Shown one piece after another: positions 23,543 to 36,314 of a stretch of 64,000 nt of DNA (positions within the stretch are counted from its first letter, which is position 1; the number at the start of each line of letters is the position of its first letter). A program made the translations under genes and the position numbers. Source of the stretch: Onchidella celtica (Eukaryota > Mollusca > Gastropoda > Systellommatophora > Onchidiidae). Below the pieces are notes generated by a model. It was not told where the DNA came from and ran no database searches. It worked only from the letters and a program-made list of their open reading frames with translations. The stretch lies in the NCBI GenBank assembly GCA_963931925.1, contig OZ007567.1, positions 94,003,778-94,067,777 of the forward strand. Direction: 5' to 3'.

Positions 23543-26500
23543 TCTCTATCGTCCATATTTTGCATACTAACATCCACATAATCATTGTATATTATGTACA
23601 TAGTACTTTTGCGTAGATTACGTACAAAATGCACTCACAACATGCATGCACTGAATACAGCCACGCCTGGGTGTGTGATAAGAAGAATGCCAACATCAAC
23701 AGTAACCTTATACTAACCTTCCCGTGTATTCACAAATCAGGGCGTGTTCAAACTCGAGCAAAGAGAAAGACACATCAACACAAAGATGCCCTGAGGCGAT
23801 ACCCCCTGACCTAAAAATGAGAATCTCCCGAAAACTTCAACGTAAAAAAAACCCAAAGACACAGCGAGGAGCCATAGACACCTTATCCACGAGCACAGAA
23901 AAATGGACCGGCGGGTTCCAACGAATTTTCATGAGTCTATGCTTCCACTTTAAGGAAGGAAGAAGGCTCATTTACAACTGAGGCCAACAGAAATTTGTAA
24001 GTACATGTACTTTTTACATGTATACACGACTATTGCGGCTTTCGGAGACAGAAAGCGAGCATAATGAATCTCTTGAACGAGATTACTGAAATGATAAAAA
24101 TACCTTGCCCAGTTTAGATGAAGATGTGCATGCATCAGAAGGCTGAGAGAAAGGCAGGATAACTAAAACAGTGATAAAGAAGCATGGAGAAGAGCAAAAA
24201 GACACTGAGAGGCAGTTGTTTATCTGGAAAGGCACTATCTGCTAACGGAATGGAGCGCGTATCAGCTGGTGGTAACTGTGACAAGATACAGATGCCGAGC
24301 AATTGGTGGAGTTAATTGCCCATAACCGTCCCTTTGGTGTAATCTGACTGGCAATCTACCCGTCTCCTGTGAAACGGTACACAGGCGCTTCACCCACATT
24401 CACACAAAGACTAAACTAGCACAGTCGAGAACGATTACAGGCGTCCACGTGGAATTCAAGAATTTAACTTTCTAGCGCCCAAATACAGGCTGCTTATAAT
24501 AAGAAATGGTTATCATGAAAAAAATATTAATTATTTCTTGAAATTTCAGAATGTGTTCCAATATTGGGTACATGATAAAATGTTTCAAATACGGGTAATA
24601 CCCTGAGACTGGAAAAAAAAATGAACATAACTTTAAGCAAAACCTGGTGGAAAATGACAGGAATACTACTAAGGGCAAATGAGCCACAACAACAGCAGCT
24701 GTAGTTATATATACAACAACGGTCTCAGAAGACCAAACCCTCTACAAACCATATCGAAATATTTCAAAGACTTTCAATTTACAGCCAAGCAGCCTCTGTT
24801 GACATTGTAGAAACGGAGCGCTGGTACACCTGCATAAATGAAAACTCTTGTCTTATAAATCTGATCAGGACTACACGAGTATCAGTCTGTTTTCTTGAAA
24901 TGCCTGACAGAAGTTTGATTCAGAGTACGGGTTTGGGCTTTATGCGATGTGCATCAGCGAGTCGATGGCTATGTTGAATGACAGCAAACAACAACGTGAA
25001 AAGAAAACGGTAAAAGAACCAACCTGATCTGTTATTCTTCCGCACGTTACAGTGTCTGCATAATTATCATGCCAACAACTAGATGTACAGCAAACCACAG
25101 TAAACGTACGAAAGCTCTGATGCTCCAGTTAAAACAATACATCGATGACACAGTGGGAAGTTCCCCTTCAGTGATTGACTTGGACTTTCCTCCACGAGAC
25201 GTTGTGAATCACAGTCAGGCACAGTTCAGGATGCTCCACTTTCGCGGAATTTCAGACCAAATATTGATCGAATTTATCTTCCACGTGTGAGTCAATCATA
25301 CCTCGCTGCAGTCCCGCTCGCGGTTCCAAGCGAAAGTTTGAAACAAGATCTATACAGTGGTCTTTGAAAAAAAAAAAGAACTAAAAAACATTTCACTTTT
25401 TCATAATTATGTAATTAGAAAAGTCCAGATATCTTCATGCCCTTCCATTACGTTTAATCAAATTAAAGCGTTCCAGTATTTTTCAACGGTGGCTATCATT
25501 ATACTGCTATTTCGGCAAATGTTGGAAAACTTGCCAATTTGGTTCCATTTCAAACCTCACTAAATGGTAGCAGAACAAAGAGCTGCACTTTCCCTGCCGA
25601 ACAGATGAAGTCTGAGCACACATGGAACAATGTCAGTATCAGCGGCATGCAGCCCGTCCTCAAGGTGGGCGTGGGGTGACCTCCCCAGGGGTGGGGCAGC
25701 AACCTGAAATCGATGTACACTTCCCTACCCGGGGTCACTGCCAGGTCAGCCTTAACGGGCTTAACGTTGATGGAAAAGGAAAAAGGACGCATGAAGCGCA
25801 AAGAAAGGGATAGTGATCAAATAGACAAGTTAGAATACACTTGATCGAAACGCCTTTGCATTAACGTCACACCCCTCGGCAAAAATGCATAAGAAAAGGA
25901 GGACCCGCGCACGGGGAAAAGAGGGAAAGGATTGGCAGAAGAAGATCGACAGACAGAAAGAGACAAGAACAAAGATTATGTTTTTTTTTTCAAGGGTTGG
26001 GGGGGGGGGGGGCAAGGGAGCAAAGAGAGGAGAAATACAAGTCTGCTGATAATCGTAACTATAATGTTATGTACAGACAGATTCACAGTAATCAAAAAGA
26101 CATTCAGGCAAAATAGTATAAAATGGCAGTCTGAAAGGTACCACAATACAGATAAGACATCCTTGCCATAGCTATTTCACTCTTCCTCTACATTATTACC
26201 ACAGAACGCCATTTCAGGGCGCCTGCGTTGTGTACCACTGACTACAGCTCCAGCTAAGAAAAAAAATGCCACACAAAAATCACGAGAGCCTGGAGAGATT
26301 AGGTGAAACACCTAGCACGCGGCAAATGGAAAGGTAAAACCAATCCTTTAAAATGCCACCAGGAGAGATAGCCAGATAAGTTCCAACAAAAATGGCTACA
26401 GGCTTTCCCTGTTCCCCTGTGCACTCGTCTCCAAACTAACCCGTCGATGCCTTAACGGTCGGGCTCCGTATAGATTAATAAAACATGTCACTAAAAGTGC

Positions 26501-27490
26501 CGACTAGCATCGACAGACTAACAATCAAGAACGATATTATGGTTTACGACTGTACAAATAAAACAGGATTTTCACGGAGAAAAATGAGGAAAGTTGAGGA
26601 AGAAAGAGGAGGTTAGCAGTATTGCAAAGGAAGACAAATTTCACTTCACTCCTTCTCCGAACTGTAAACAAGCAAACAAACAAACAGTCAAATACAATGC
26701 ACGTCATCATACAAACAAATCTGAGAAAAACTGAGCCGGTTCTGATAGTGATACACCCAACTTCCCCTCCTTCCCAAACAAACCCCCCTCCAAAACCGTG
26801 GCCATCTGAAAGATGAGCATTGAGGATTTCCTATAATGCAAGACCGCATCCAACTAAACCAGAAATCTACATATATAATTGGGTAAAATTGGACAGTTGT
26901 ACTCTAGAGCTGAAAAAAACTACTGAACGTAGAGCCATGAAAAAATTACTGAAAACAGTTCAAAGACTGAGCAAGGTTTGTATCAATTCATTTTAATGAT
27001 GCAAGAACCTTAAAAATTTAGAAAAATAGATAACAAAATGGGCCGTTCGAGGTTTTCCGATTCGTCATTTTTACAGCTCAGACGGGGCCGAGTGTAGTAA
27101 GATATTTTGGTAACTCGAAACTTTGGTCACCTAAGGCTCAGGAACCGCATCACATTCAGGCTTCAAACTTTGCACAACAGCATATTATCAATGCGAAATT
27201 AACATGGGCTATATTAGAAATTATGAAATGTTCAGGCTTCTACGTTTCATTTTTCATTGTTTCGGCATCATTTAGATCTATTTGAGTCATGGTTCGCCAT
27301 TTTAAAGTTTCGTTATCACTAACTCGTGCGCAAATCATGTTATTGCACGGGACGCGCAGGGGGTCAACTCACAAAGGCGGAGCAGTAAGACTTAATTAAA
27401 AACAAACAAACAAAAAAAAATTAACAAATAGGAACAGGCAAGAAGAAGCAGGTCCATAATAACCACCCAGAACTGAAACTAATATTTAAA
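23543..27490 (-). other. Non-coding stretch before the Helitron-like end
   Basis: Unique-looking DNA with a G run near 26000-26012 and A-rich tracts. An acceptor-like site at about 24613 (minus strand, TTTTTTCCAG) has no partner donor. Around 27290-27380 a sequence containing GGTTCGCCATTTT and CGGGACGCGCAGGGGG may belong to the Helitron-like element, but I cannot define its 5' end. Confidence 0.4.
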
Positions 27491-27527
27491 CCGATTTATC
27501 CCGGGCAGGGCCGGGGACCTCAGCTAG
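27491..27527 (+). mobile_element. Helitron-like 3' terminus (partial element)
   Basis: A GC-rich hairpin (stem CCCGG 27500-27504 with CCGGG 27511-27515, loop GCAGGG) is followed 8 bases later by CTAG at 27524-27527 and then T. A short hairpin about 10 bp before a CTRR end, inserted next to T, is the diagnostic 3' structure of Helitrons. I could not identify the 5' TC end, so only this end is annotated. The match is structural; no library was searched. Confidence 0.45.
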
Positions 27528-30380
27528 TATTCAATAATTAAAGGGACCAGAGGCTATAATTTTTATTACCCTGGGATATGTACATAAGGAACTCCAAGAG
27601 CTGGTTTTCCCATTTCCCATCCTTACGTTTTTCTCTCATTCAAAAAAAAAAAAGAAGAAGAAAATCAGGAACAGTGCTCAGCTACATGGATCACTTGTGA
27701 GCACCAACCGGCCACTTTGATGTGCACACGTTCGCCATTCTCCTTGAGTATTTGCAATGAGCCGACACCCAGAGAGACAACAAGACATCATTGATCGGCT
27801 ATCGATCACATGCTACGTTTTCGCTCTCCAACAGGATAAAACGTGCCGAATCCAATCTGTTTACAGTGAAACTTGTCAAACCCAGCCAGTAAAAACTACA
27901 CATTTTTCAGCCTTCATCTTGACATCTTTATAGTTTTCGTTTTGTTTCTGAAGCCACAGGTTAAATACACCAGGCGCTGGAAAAGTTCCAGTCACCGGTG
28001 CTTAAAAACTGAGAGCAACAACGGCTGATTGTTATTGAAGCAGAGGAGACTTCGGCAATTAGGAGTTGGAATTTGCCGGGCTATTTATGTAATTATCAAG
28101 CATGACGCAGACAAACTGTTCTGTGCTGGGGCAAATCATAAATAAAACAAATACAGACAAGGATGAAAGTTTAGGAGCGCAGGGGTGACTTAACCCAGGA
28201 CATTAAAAATTTTCATTCTCACATTCTTTACCTGCTATCGAAGCATGTTTTCTGTCAGGACACTTATAAAATGTCTACCTTGTGTTTTATCTGTATACGG
28301 ACAAAAGGCGGAGAAATACAATTTCAAACATCCGTCTTTGTTGTATAGTATTCACCGTAAGGGCGCCCGATTTTGATCTGAACAATCTGAATACGGTACA
28401 CAAAACACTTCGTTACTTGTCCAACTTTCAAGATGATGAATCGTTTAATAACTGAATCAACACATGTTTTGTAATTGCCAAAAAAAAAAAAAAATCATCT
28501 GCCATTATTGCAAGGCATGAACAGTGTAAAACATAAAGACAGCTATTCTGGTTACAGGAGCAACATATCAACTGTACATGAAATTCGAGCCCCAGTAACA
28601 GTCCCACAAATATGCTTTACGTTGCACAACCAAGCTGCAGTCACCGAAAACCGTTCAACTTTCTGATAGTATCTCTCCCTATATATTTTCCTTTAATGCC
28701 ACCCATTCTTTGATCATCTAAACTGAAAGAAACTAACCAAGCGATGCGCTTCAATAACTGCAAACAAACATTTTTAAGCGGAAAATGAGTACGTGGGAAC
28801 ATGTTCAGATCCAACTTCCGCGTTCTTTCTTGATCTCTTTTCCGTATTATTAAACGTGACATTTCAACAATACATCCCCATTTCTTCCACGTGAACCAGT
28901 AATGAAGCATTCTACTCAAGTATAATTTATTACACTGTCAGTGACACCCTTAAACCGCCCCAGACAGCTAATCGGTGCAAAAAGCCTTGTCATACCGACC
29001 GCTGACGTCACCATGTTAGTTCGGGACGTTAAAGTGCACATCTGGAAATACCTCACAGACTTCAAAAATTGCTTTATTATGCCTGTGTATAAAATTCTCA
29101 TGTCTGGACAGCCAAGTTTCATGCCACGGAATGCCACAAAAAGCGATGGACGTCATACAAATCATAATTATGAAATCTCCATCTAAAAGAGAGCCATTTG
29201 ATCTTAATCCACATCCACTTTAGACATGAAAATAATCAGTGAGAAAATCTTGCAGATGTAATGTTAGAGATGTGTTTCAAAATTTCCCAGCGTCTACGTC
29301 AATACGACTCGGTGCTTTCAAAGAATTCAGAGTTGGTTTGTTGTTGCTGTTGATTTTTCTACGTTACCGCACTCTGCTTACCATTATTAAAGTGTAGCAG
29401 CAACAATGTTTTAAATACACGCATTCTTATGGAATGACTGAACAAGAAAAACCAGTTACCATACTTATTCCCATGACAAAAGTACGGGCAATGTAACTGT
29501 TGTGACCTCGTACTCATTTATTCTCCGAATGATCCCATATTAAATGTCACAGGGACTAAAACATTACCATGACACTAAACCATAAACATTAACAAAGTGG
29601 TCAATCCTCTGACCTAATGGTGTTCTTGATCTTTTTGCAAACAATAACCAATGACCCCTTTGATCCCAATGGAGATGAAGCCATCTGATGAAGGAAGTTC
29701 AAACGTATTTCCGCTATTTTTGCTTCAGAGAAATGTGGATTCCAAACAAAAAAAAAAAATCAGATAAATTATAATAACATAGAATAAGCATTTACGGACA
29801 TCTACACGCAGAGATTACTGCTAGGGAACAGTTACAGACGTATATCTCTCGACTGTCATAATAATGTCACTGTGCCCTTGAACCGACAGCATCCAGTTTT
29901 CTCACATAAACCTCGTTTGCCTATTAAAAACGCTTTCGGAACAATGTTTGCCAGACATTAACATGCATGAACCTTGCATACCACTCAGCGATAAACTTAG
30001 CAACCCCCAATGCCCTGCACGGCCTACATCACTGAGAGTGAGAATCGCTCCGCACTGCAGGTAAACACTGAAGTAATAAGCTAACATTATGAGCTATTTT
30101 CTAATTAACCGGCAATTTGATCACGAGTCCAACTGATGGTTTCAACACCACATGATGGTGAGTAACTGCATTCATGGCTGCTTACACAGATGGAATACGG
30201 AGGGAAAGGGCACCCGATGCCACATCCAGTAGGCTCTGGACAGCCCTTGTTGAGAGTCCTTGTGAGGTAAGGCACAAATTAATAGCAGCGGCTGAACAGT
30301 GACGCAAGCCTTGAAACGAAACACAATGAGGGATTCAAACTCACACCAATACACACACAAACAAGCACACATACACAAAC

Positions 30381-30412
<32 letters not shown>

Positions 30413-30445
30413 AGGGAGAAAGTGGGAGTGAGAAAGAGAGAGGGA

Positions 30446-30481
<36 letters not shown>
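30381..30481 (+). repeat. (GA)n microsatellite
   Basis: About 100 bp of AG/GA dinucleotides with AAAG, GGGA and GTGGGAGTG interruptions. It is preceded by a CA-rich segment. Confidence 0.95.
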
Positions 30482-30484
<3 letters not shown>

Positions 30485-32293
30485 GTCAAAGAGGAGACTC
30501 TGAAAAGACTTGTTAAACTTTCATAATAAAGAGATTAGTGTTTGCTTTAGCGCCCCCGTTGAATTATCAAATTATATAATATTATGTTGCTTGAATACGC
30601 CTCCACTGAAAGCCTTGTAAGCTCGCTCTGTACTGGCTGACAGCATTTAAAATGAGGACAGATTATTAGTACTTAATCAAACCTCTTATTTCAAACTTAT
30701 TATATTTCAATAGTAATACAATCTGCGTTTAATATTTTTAAAAATATTGAACCCGTATTCAAGTGAACATGGTAAAATATAAGCAAAATATATCCACTAT
30801 TTCCTGTTAATGGCTACTGACCCAGTGAAACGCTAGATTTTCTCAAATCCTGTAATACGAAGATTCATTTAATTCAGTTACTTTAGAAGGTAAATATGAA
30901 TCGCAATCAGGATATTTATCTGTAGGCCTATTTGAAAGCTGGTAATAGAGAACCAAAAGCTGTAACTAGTAGGGCACTACACAGTTAACAGCAATGCTGT
31001 TTCAGTATTGAAAGGGTTAAATAAAATGCAATTTTACTAGTTTACCAGGAACGCTTGAAGTAGTATGGATTCAGACCCTGCCCTATACCTGTTACAACGG
31101 GGAAAAAAACCGAAGATTGTAACACGATACGTAAGCATCAGGGTACACCGGAGGGCAATAATACTGTCTTCTCGGGTTCTTAGCTAGGTAAGAATGCCAC
31201 GCATGCCTCATGTTACACACACCGACGCTTCATACATCCCACATTGACATCCGTTGGTATTTCTCACTTATCTGCAAACCGCGGGCAGGTCAAAACAAAC
31301 TAATAAACGACTGACTGTGCTATTTCTGTGGAATCCACGAAACCTCTCTCACGGCCTGGGATACTTACACAAACCAACTGGTTACACTGAATAGACGGCC
31401 TCAGACGCGTTACCGTGAGAACAGTCTCTAAAAAACTTGGGAGCTTTAGAATGATTAAAGCTTCACAACAAAATGTGCTCACCAGATCACTAAAGACAAG
31501 GAAAGAAGGAAACGGAATGGAATCGTATGTATACTGTTTAATGTATGCCTGTGGACAGTAGTATTTTACATAGAAAGCTATAGCTGGGCAGGGAACACAG
31601 CCCAGTGTTTTCTCTATTTGGCTTTGCAATCAGAGTACGGTCACCATAACAAAAGCCTTTATAATTAATTTATACGGACTAACAGTCAGAAAAATGACGC
31701 ACATTCACTCTGATGCAAATTTCTGTCATTTCAGTCACATTTTCCAGAATGAGAATTCAAGTTTATAGTCCATGAGAGGTAAGGAAAACTGAAACTCGAC
31801 TCTATGACTTTCACCAAATCCTGCAGAAACGACATACATTGTATATTATTTATTCCAATGTGGAGTGCATAAATGATACGTACAACCATGTAGGCCGGAG
31901 CAATACATTACTCCATAGTAGATCTAATAATGCTGAATTACCATCACAAACGCAATCATCTATGCCAATCACTCCCAAAGCGCTGGCGTAAATTTGTTCC
32001 AGGGTGCGCCAGCATGTCTGATGTGGAGAGGAGATCAAGTCCACCAGCTTCCCCAATGTCTGTACTAGTGCTTTTGAGTACGTTACTGTGTGTGGTTTTA
32101 TATCTGAGAGTGTGGTGTGAATGGGATAAAACCTTTGCTGATATATTACTATCTGATAGGATAGGCCAATGCAAGGCCGATGTCCAGGCCAAAAAAAAAA
32201 TCAGAAAAACAGCTAATACCCCCCCCCCCTCCCCTCCCCATGGGATCAAACAAGTACACAAAATACAAAAACAACAACAAGAACACGAAAAAT

Positions 32294-32318
32294 ACAAATA
32301 TAAATATAAATATAAAAA
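32294..32318 (+). repeat. (ATAAAT)n short tandem repeat
   Basis: About four copies of a TAAATA hexamer, preceded by A-rich AAC tracts and following a C run at 32219-32229. Confidence 0.85.
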
Positions 32319-34894
32319 AAATAATACCAAATAACAAGAAAAAGGGAGCTAGGTGCAAATACCAAAAGGCAGAAATCCCCTGAAAACAAACTTCAAAACA
32401 ATAGGACGTGATAAGAACAACGCAAATTGCCTTTGTCGTGGGTGATCTTACCTTTCACCCAATCTTACATAATTCTGTACAATGCAGGTTTAAAACTATT
32501 CACAGTCACACATTATGAAAGAAAGAGGTTCAATAGAAAATAATATCGCCACTTAAGTACTTACATGCTTGTGAAAGCAACACCGGAATACCTTTTCCTA
32601 TTCACCAAAGGCATGTCATCGATGATGTGAAAATATATAACGCACTACATCTCCATCCATTCAGAAATTCCGAGTACGAAACAGAAACGTCTCACAGACC
32701 ATTAAGTACGAGTTCTTAGTCCCACATCGTTAATGATTACGTTCCTGGAAAACTTTACACTCTGAAAGTATTAGGCCGCAATGCGTCACTTTGAGAGATT
32801 CCGACCGTGCCGTACATTCAAGACGTTCTATAACTTATTACTGCATTGTACATAACGACGAAAGGGCTGGGCGGATCAACGGTTTAATATAGACCGCTCC
32901 GCTTCTATCCTTACCAGGATTGAAATAATCGTGTCGACTACGCGGAGACTTTGCCAGTATAATTAATTTAGGAGATGACGGCGTAACCAATCTGTCCGCT
33001 CATCAATCAAACTTGTCGTAACCTTGTATCCTGTAATGCCTTGATCCCGCAACCCGGTAAAAACACCAGTGAAATCAAATTATCTACAGATAAACATTTC
33101 TCATTGCTCGACGTATGATCTAATGCCATCAAAATAATGAAAACTTTATTATTCGAAGCTTGGAGCTCTGTGTAGATATGAGAAATTCAGTTTTTGCATT
33201 ACACTCATTTTGAGTGCATTGCTTGTTTCAGAAATGCCATAAGATAAATTCGTTTGAAGTGGAGAAATTCAATTCAGAGAAGTTATTACGGGTGATGTTC
33301 TTTTTTAAAAGGAGAAGTTTATTTCAAAAATCATATTGTGAACCATGGATTATTTCAAGAAATGACATTTTGCAGCAAATTCCTTTCAAAACCATAGCTG
33401 TTTATGACCAAAAAAATGCTCGGGGTTTCGAATATTATACATGTACTGTCAGATGAATCTATTTTACTCTTAGTCCTCAAGGCTATCATGAACTTTTAAG
33501 ACAAGCCTTCACTAGGTCAAACCAGGAGTTCGTGGTTGTAGTGAAAAACTGCCAGTTCGAAGTCTTCCGTTCTCCCAGTCTTATCGATAAGGTGACCAAA
33601 GTGAATGTTGCCTGTGTGGTACAGTCAATTATTCCGATCACGCACATGATATCTGAACCGCTGTCGTACTGATGAAGGTAAAAACTGCGAACTGACGTGA
33701 TCCTGTTTCAGTTTTCTCCAGGTCAAAGACTTAAGATAAGAAAAGAATAGAGCGCATTGAAGTTAGAATTGACTGCCACTGTTATGTTTGGGAGGTGATT
33801 ACTACAGTGAACGTGCTAGGGGATAGTTCAATAGCTGCTCCGTACATCCATCCACACACCCCATCCCCAAGCCCACCTCCACCCCGCTCCTTTCGTGTCG
33901 TAGGTACATTTATCCAAGGTTACTGGTTAATGCGACAGATCGCTATTAAAATTACTGTAGAAATCTCAAAGTTACAATTTATGTCTTCGTCCAACAAATA
34001 AAGGTATAATCTCGATCAATTGATGTACCGCACGAATCATTCATACTTCCATTTAATTTCCTGGTTAACGGCTGTCAATTTTCCATCACCATATACCTGT
34101 ATCTAGATAAAACAATCGATTCCATCTGAATGACTCTCTCTTTAGATATCTGTAGTGCCACCATGTCAGTAACATGTCATTTTTCTTCTTGTCATTTCCC
34201 CTCTCTCCTTTTTTTTTTCTTTCACTCGCACCCTCCAGCCCCTCCCTTTCTCTCTCCTTTCTTACTCGCTAGCTACGTAAATTGATGACTCCAAATTTTG
34301 GAACAGCCCCAAGACCAGGACTGCCATAAATAAATAATTTCATTCCCCGGCAGCACGCGACAGCAGTAGAAATAAATGTGTTTGGGAAACAGGAACAAAA
34401 ACATCAGAGCCATGCATCAAAATAATATCCCACAGCTAACGTTCGGATGTTCACTTGATCTATTGTGTGTTCTCACGCATGATCACATAAAAATCCTCTT
34501 CCATTTGATGTGAAAAAACAACATTATTAAATGAAAAATAATACCGTACATTTTGGACATAAAAACTGAAAGCTTGGCAATGTTTACTGGTATTGATAAT
34601 TGTCTTATCTAACGACATCTTCCTGGAATTCTTTGTTTATATTCGCTATTTGGGACATTTGACTAAAGTTAACATCACAATTCCCCTTCCGTACCCAGCC
34701 ACCCACCCTCTACTTTATTTTTTTTCCTTCTCCCGCTAGATCTGAAGGATTCTCAGCCGGCCATTGCTCCGTTAAAATACAGCATAGTCTTACAATGTGC
34801 AGAGTTACCAGCAAAAACGTTATAACTTTGCGATTTTATTGCATAAATTTTAATTTTATAACTTATAATTATTTTAATTTTTAAGAGTTTTAAT

Positions 34895-34980
34895 GGCCAA
34901 ATGAGGTCGAACAACTACGACCCCGACCTATGCTGTTCGTGTCAATGTGTTTAGCACGTCTACCACTCTGCCAACCATAC
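34895..34980 (-). repeat. Candidate tRNA-like (Ser/Leu type) SINE head or degenerate tRNA
   Basis: On the minus strand an A-box-like TGGCAGAGTGG (34973-34963) is followed 50 bases later by a B-box-like GTTCGACCTC (34912-34903). The boxes and their spacing resemble a tRNA with a long variable arm (Ser or Leu type), which is a common source of SINE promoters. I could not fold a convincing acceptor stem, so an intact tRNA is unlikely. A tRNA-derived SINE fragment or chance resemblance remain. Confidence 0.3.
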
Positions 34981-35394
34981 ACTTTATTGTGTGTAAAGTA
35001 TACAAACATACTGTAAATTTCAATGCTTCAGGAATCACTTGAGCGTACAATTCGCCGCAGCCACGCTCACAATAATTGTTGCAGTACTACAATACAGCAT
35101 CTTTCAGCTAGTTGGCAGCTGGGTTCGGATTTTTTACCTACTACTTTTGTCAAGCAGTCTTTATCCTTCAGTAAGAACTGATGTCTAAACTTGAACTTTG
35201 AATGTGTACTTCCGTGTGTACGGACGTTAATGAAACACTTGTTATTTGAGTTCTGCATTCTAGGTCATTATTAGGCGATAATGTTGGACACTCGTATGTT
35301 TGCTGTGTAATATGCCATGTATTTAATGCATCGGCGCATCTGTCTGTCTTGTGAGGGTGGCTGCAACTAATGGGCGTGCATTATTCGTGTATTT

Positions 35395-35490
35395 GTTTTC
35401 ATTGTTTATCTTTCTCTTCCACGTGAATTATGTAAATCAAATTTCTCTCCCAGGATCGATAAAGTTGGTTTATCTTATCTTAATTTCTCA
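35395..35490 (+). repeat. Possible LINE 3' tail remnant
   Basis: TCTCTCCCAGGATCGATAAA is followed by GTTGGTTTATCTTATCTTAA. From general knowledge, a CCAGGGATnAATAAAG(T)nTATCTTATC-style ending is common at 3' ends of invertebrate non-LTR retrotransposons. Only the tail pattern is visible; no reverse transcriptase or endonuclease frame is present. Confidence 0.25.
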
Positions 35491-36175
35491 GGTTTGTTTG
35501 TTCCAGGCTTGAGTTTCCAGAATTCAGTTCCGCCCGCGAGACAGATTGCCAGGTCTTCTGGAGCCGCTCCACGCACGTGGAAGGAAACTTATCTAAATCA
35601 GGGTCAAAACAAAACAAAGCCATCGTTTCTTGTCTATGTTAAAGCACATGACGAGGTCATAATGACAAACTGGTATAATTCTGACAAGACAGTGCCTGCT
35701 TTGTTTACTAATCTATTGACTCATTTATCTCATTCATTATCTCATAAAGATGAGAGAAGTGTGACGTTTCTCCAAAGAACAAAGAAAACGTACGTCTTTT
35801 GAAACTCTTCTGTTCTAAACACAGATCGCCTGCGCCAAGCTTACCTGAAAGCCTTAGGCTATTCCTTTTGAATCCTTTCTCCCGGACTATAGTCAGGTCA
35901 TGTATTATATATCGAATTCGGGAGAACCTCAATGAAAATTCCACTATCAGATAATGTCAAATTAAGCACAAAATAGATAAAAAGGAAAACAAAAACAAAA
36001 AAACACGTCGCACGACATTTTCTAGGTGGAAACATTAATAGCTAGACTGGTGTATCGAGGGTTTGCAACCAGCATGTTCTATGTCCAAAACAGTGAGAAA
36101 GATGAGTCTGAAATTTGTAACCTTAATGGAAATCACAATAAACTGCAATAACTCCAACATGGTCACATGAATAGT

Positions 36176-36314
36176 TCTGCTATCTTCTGTCTGTCGTCTT
36201 GGTTCTTTCTAGCACAGTATGGCCTTCATCGTGTTCTCCTGCTTCCTCCAAACTCAGACACAAAGTCCATTCCCTCAGACTCCATTGCTCAAGGCAGCGA
36301 GAGATCTGCGACTC
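36176..36314 (+). repeat. 139-bp sequence, copy A of a perfect inverted pair
   Basis: This 139-bp block begins TCTGCTATCTTCTGTCTG and ends AGATCTGCGACTC. It recurs without a single mismatch, inverted, at 39380-39518. The flanks of the two copies are unrelated and identity stops abruptly at both ends. It contains an open frame of about 32 codons starting MAFIVFSCFLQTQT that runs out of the repeat, and an acceptor-like TTCTTTCTAG before that ATG. I see no terminal repeats or target duplication. It could be a short interspersed element, a captured exon fragment or a recent duplication. Confidence 0.95.

Larger units (their letters stand above)
27528..34894 (-). other. Non-coding stretch, unique-looking with simple repeats
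   Basis: Presumed intron. It holds a GA tract and an ATAAAT tract, listed separately, and a perfect TGACGTCA (CRE-type) octamer at about 29003. Possible minus-strand donors at 32447 and 32573 were noted but lack a supported partner. No coding exon is called. Confidence 0.4.

Noticed and set aside
26195-26256. Minus-strand acceptor TTTTTTCTTAG with GTAATA donor-like site
   Set aside because: Weak donor and stop codons in frame; no coding signal.
32573-32630. Minus-strand MPLVNRKRYSGVAFTS followed by GTAAGT
   Set aside because: Ends in the wrong phase for the known exon and has no partner; short ATG-plus-donor patterns recur by chance in this much DNA.
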